Shown here: one piece after another, positions 30,985-33,863 of the stretch | Position numbering within the stretch: the first letter of the stretch is position 1 | Layout of the letters: each line of letters starts with the position of its first letter | DNA from: Nitrosomonadales bacterium | GTDB taxonomy: Bacteria > Pseudomonadota > Gammaproteobacteria > Burkholderiales > Gallionellaceae | Direction of reading: 5' to 3' | DNA length: 33,863 nucleotides | NCBI GenBank assembly: GCA_016183575.1 | Contig: JACPEI010000066.1 | Span: forward strand, 1-33,863 | Translations under genes and position numbers: made by a program | The notes under the pieces: generated by a model | What the model was told of the DNA's origin: nothing | What the model saw: only the letters and a program-made list of their open reading frames with translations | Database searches by the model: none

Positions 30985-32708
30985 TGCTGTGGCAGGCGCT
31001 GATTGCGGCGCGCGACCTCGGGCGGTTGCACGAGATCGCCTCGATCCTGATCCGCTATGGCTTCGGCGATTTTGTGCGGCGGATGGGGATGGCCAATGCG
31101 CTGGAACGCGCGGGACGGACGCTGCGCTGGAAGCATGCAGATGAGCTGGCACATCTCGAGCCGCCCGCGCGGGCGCGGCGCGCTCTTGAGGAGCTGGGCC
31201 CGACCTTCATCAAGCTCGGCCAGGTGCTCGCGACGCGCGTAGATCTGTTCGAACCCGAGTGGATCGCCGAATTCTCCAAGCTTCAGGACAGCGCGCCACC
31301 CGTGCCCTACGCCGAACTCCAGCAACAGCTCGGCGAAGACCTCGGCGCGCCGCCCGAGGAAATATTTGCCACCTTCGACCCCGAACCCCTGGCGGCTGCC
31401 TCCATCGCACAGGTGCACCTTGCCCGCCTCAATGACGGCAGCGCGGTGGTGGTCAAAGTGCGCAGGCCGGGCATACGGCCTGTCGTCGAAGCCGACCTGC
31501 GCTGGCTGATGCGCCTGGCAGAACTCGTCGAGTCGGAAAGTCCCGAACTGCGCAATTTTCATCCGAAGGAGATAGTCCGGCAGTTTGAGCAATCGCTGCG
31601 GCGCGAGCTTGATTTTGCCACCGAATGCCGCAATGCCGACCGCATCGCGAACAATTTTGCAGGCTACAAGGATCAGGACGCCGCATCCTTGCCCGCCACC
31701 GCGCCGGTCATCGTCATTCCTCGTGTTTATTGGCAGTGGACCGGCGAGCGGGTGTGCGTGCAGGAATTCATCGACGGCATTCCGGGGCGCGATCTTGCCG
31801 CCGCCGATCGCACCGGACTGGACCGCAAAATACTCGCCCGGCGCGGGGCGCGCGCCGTGTTGAAGATGATCGTCGAGGACGGCTTCTTTCACGCCGACCC
31901 GCATCCCGGCAACGTGTTTTATCTGCCCGGCAACCGCCTCGCCTTCATCGACTTCGGCATGGTGGGCAGGCTGACCGAGGAACGCCGCGGCCAGATGATC
32001 CGGCTGATGCTCGGCTTGGTGCGGCACGATGCGGCGCGCGTCGCCGATGTGCTGCTCGACTGGTCCGGTGACATTTCGGTGGATGAAGGCAGCCTGATAC
32101 TGGAAATCCAGACCTTCGTCGATCAATACTACAACATACCGTTGAAACAGCTCAGCCTTGGCGCCATGCTCACCGATCTTGTGGCGATCCTGCGCGAACA
32201 CCGGATTGCGCTACCGCCCGATCTCGCGTTATTGATCAAGGCCTTCATCACACTCGAAGGCATGGGCCGCGAGCTCGACCCGGACTTCGATATGGCAGGA
32301 GAGGCAATGCCCATGCTGGAGCAGTCGCTGCGCGCAGGTTATACACCCGCCGCATTGATCAAACGCGGCTGGCGGTCGGTAGGCGAAATACTGTCGATGA
32401 TATCGGACATACCCCACGACCTCTCCCGGCTGCTGCGCGCCGCACGGCGCGGCCGGCTGCAAATCCACATCGATGTCCCGCACCTGAAGCACGTCGGCAA
32501 CCAGATCGACGGCGCCGCGAACCGGCTGGTGGTCGGCATTGTTGTTGCCGCGATTATCATCGGTTCCTCAATCGTCATGACCGTACCCGGCGGCCCCACG
32601 CTGCTTGGACTGCCTACTTTTGGCCTGCTCGGTTTTCTCGGCGCGGCTGCCGGTGGCGTGTGGCTGCTGCTGTCGATCTGGAAGAGCAACAGGGCGGATC
32701 GGGAGTGA
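30984..32708 (+). CDS. ABC1/AarF/UbiB family atypical kinase
   Basis: UbiB-type proteins are membrane-associated atypical kinases or ATPases needed for ubiquinone synthesis or lipid handling. The 574-aa product has the family signature KxGQ in TFIKLGQVLATRVDLFEPEW, the Ala-rich loop AAASIAQVH, the lysine strand VVVKVRRPG, FFHADPHPGN and FIDFGMVGRL (metal-binding DFG). Two C-terminal hydrophobic helices (about 510-565) anchor it in the inner membrane. The ATG at 30984 overlaps the upstream stop (TGATG); a GTG at 30981 is the alternative. It is not beside other ubi genes, and pairing with the DUF6781-like protein suggests a specialised paralogue rather than housekeeping UbiB. Confidence 0.92.
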   Translation: MLWQALIAARDLGRLHEIASILIRYGFGDFVRRMGMANALERAGRTLRWKHADELAHLEPPARARRALEELGPTFIKLGQVLATRVDLFEPEWIAEFSKLQDSAPPVPYAELQQQLGEDLGAPPEEIFATFDPEPLAAASIAQVHLARLNDGSAVVVKVRRPGIRPVVEADLRWLMRLAELVESESPELRNFHPKEIVRQFEQSLRRELDFATECRNADRIANNFAGYKDQDAASLPATAPVIVIPRVYWQWTGERVCVQEFIDGIPGRDLAAADRTGLDRKILARRGARAVLKMIVEDGFFHADPHPGNVFYLPGNRLAFIDFGMVGRLTEERRGQMIRLMLGLVRHDAARVADVLLDWSGDISVDEGSLILEIQTFVDQYYNIPLKQLSLGAMLTDLVAILREHRIALPPDLALLIKAFITLEGMGRELDPDFDMAGEAMPMLEQSLRAGYTPAALIKRGWRSVGEILSMISDIPHDLSRLLRAARRGRLQIHIDVPHLKHVGNQIDGAANRLVVGIVVAAIIIGSSIVMTVPGGPTLLGLPTFGLLGFLGAAAGGVWLLLSIWKSNRADRE

Positions 32709-32739
32709 TCCTGTGGCCTGTGCCGAGTCCGCCCCCTGC

Positions 32740-33445
<706 letters not shown>

Positions 33446-33453
<8 letters not shown>

Positions 33454-33863
33454 ATCTCAGCGCCTCCGCCGGTTGGGTCTGCGACGCGCGGTAGCTCGGA
33501 TACAGCGTCGCCAGCAGGCTGATCAGGAACGACATCGACGCGACCAACGCGACCTCGTGATAGCGCAGGTCGGACGGCAGCTCGGTGATGTAATACACGT
33601 CCTTGGCGAGGAACTGCACCCTGAACAGTTGCTCGATGAACGGCACCACGACGTCGAGATTGAGCGCCAGCGCGATGCCGCCGAGGCTGCCGAGCAATGT
33701 GCCGATCACGCCGATCACCACGCCCTGCACGATGAAGATTTTCATGATGCTGCGCGGCGACGCGCCGAGGGTGCGCAGGATGGCGATGTCGGCCTGCTTG
33801 TCGGTGACCGCCATCACCAGCGTGGAGACGATGTTGAACGCGGCCACCGCGACGATCAGCGAC
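33446..33863 (-). CDS. Lipoprotein-releasing system membrane protein LolC/LolE (5' end outside window)
   Basis: The visible 138 residues are the C-terminal part of a LolC/E-type FtsX-fold permease. They include the membrane helix [20 protein letters not shown], the family motif [22 protein letters not shown], which contacts LolD, two more helices and the terminal motif [18 protein letters not shown]. The frame is open to the window edge, and the stop TAA at 33446-33448 overlaps the lolD ATG. In many betaproteobacteria one LolC/E-type protein serves both roles; which subtype this is cannot be decided from the fragment. Confidence 0.93.

Overview
The window is chromosomal DNA of a Gram-negative proteobacterium, most likely a betaproteobacterium. 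A Gallionellaceae/Nitrosomonadales-type lineage is my guess. It rests on the gene families present (Lol lipoprotein export, ComEC, a DUF6781-like/UbiB pair, a BCAM0308-like zinc ribbon) and on the repeat style; no rRNA or marker gene proves it. GC content is high, genes are tightly packed, and I see no tRNA, rRNA, CRISPR array, prophage or transposase gene.

Layout. Positions 1-1828 (minus) hold nearly all of mutL. Next come a small unknown gene (1975-2439), comEC (2572-5136, minus), a cation diffusion facilitator (5323-6228, minus), a DUF2062 membrane protein and an unusual pyruvate kinase (6334-8869). A signalling block follows: a PAS-EAL protein with a degenerate EAL site (9114-10616, minus), a ferredoxin-NADP reductase (10926-12284), a PAS-PAS-GGDEF diguanylate cyclase (12409-13875), a CheB-CheR-PAS fusion (14160-17270) and an overlapping NarL/LuxR response regulator (17245-17877).

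From 18386 to 32708 every gene is on the plus strand, and the content reads as a stress or persistence island. It holds a small unknown protein, a SAP-like four-cysteine microprotein, Hsp20, a cold-shock protein, an orphan GroEL and a BCAM0308-like zinc ribbon. A compact cfa / geranylgeranyl-reductase-like flavoprotein / monohaem cytochrome c operon follows. After it come a CBS-pair protein, a ribosome-hibernation factor, a YbhB/YbcL protein, an exported isoaspartyl methyltransferase, a membrane-embedded spermidine-synthase-like protein, and a helical DUF6781-like protein coupled to an AarF/UbiB kinase. Protein folding and repair, ribosome silencing, membrane-lipid modification and quinone-related functions sit together. 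The window ends in lolD and the 3' end of a lolC/E gene (minus).

The strongest unexplained signal is the density of short palindromic repeats. Several families occur between genes, and many also lie inside coding frames without breaking them: three in mutL, two in comEC, one at the lolD start, and one each at the ends of the reductase and DUF2062 genes. One composite repeat is present as an empty copy, a copy filled by a 79-bp palindrome, and an inverted partial copy. Another, about 60 bp long, occurs three times with compensatory changes in its hairpin stem. The cfa-flavoprotein-cytochrome operon is the best candidate for an undescribed enzymatic system.
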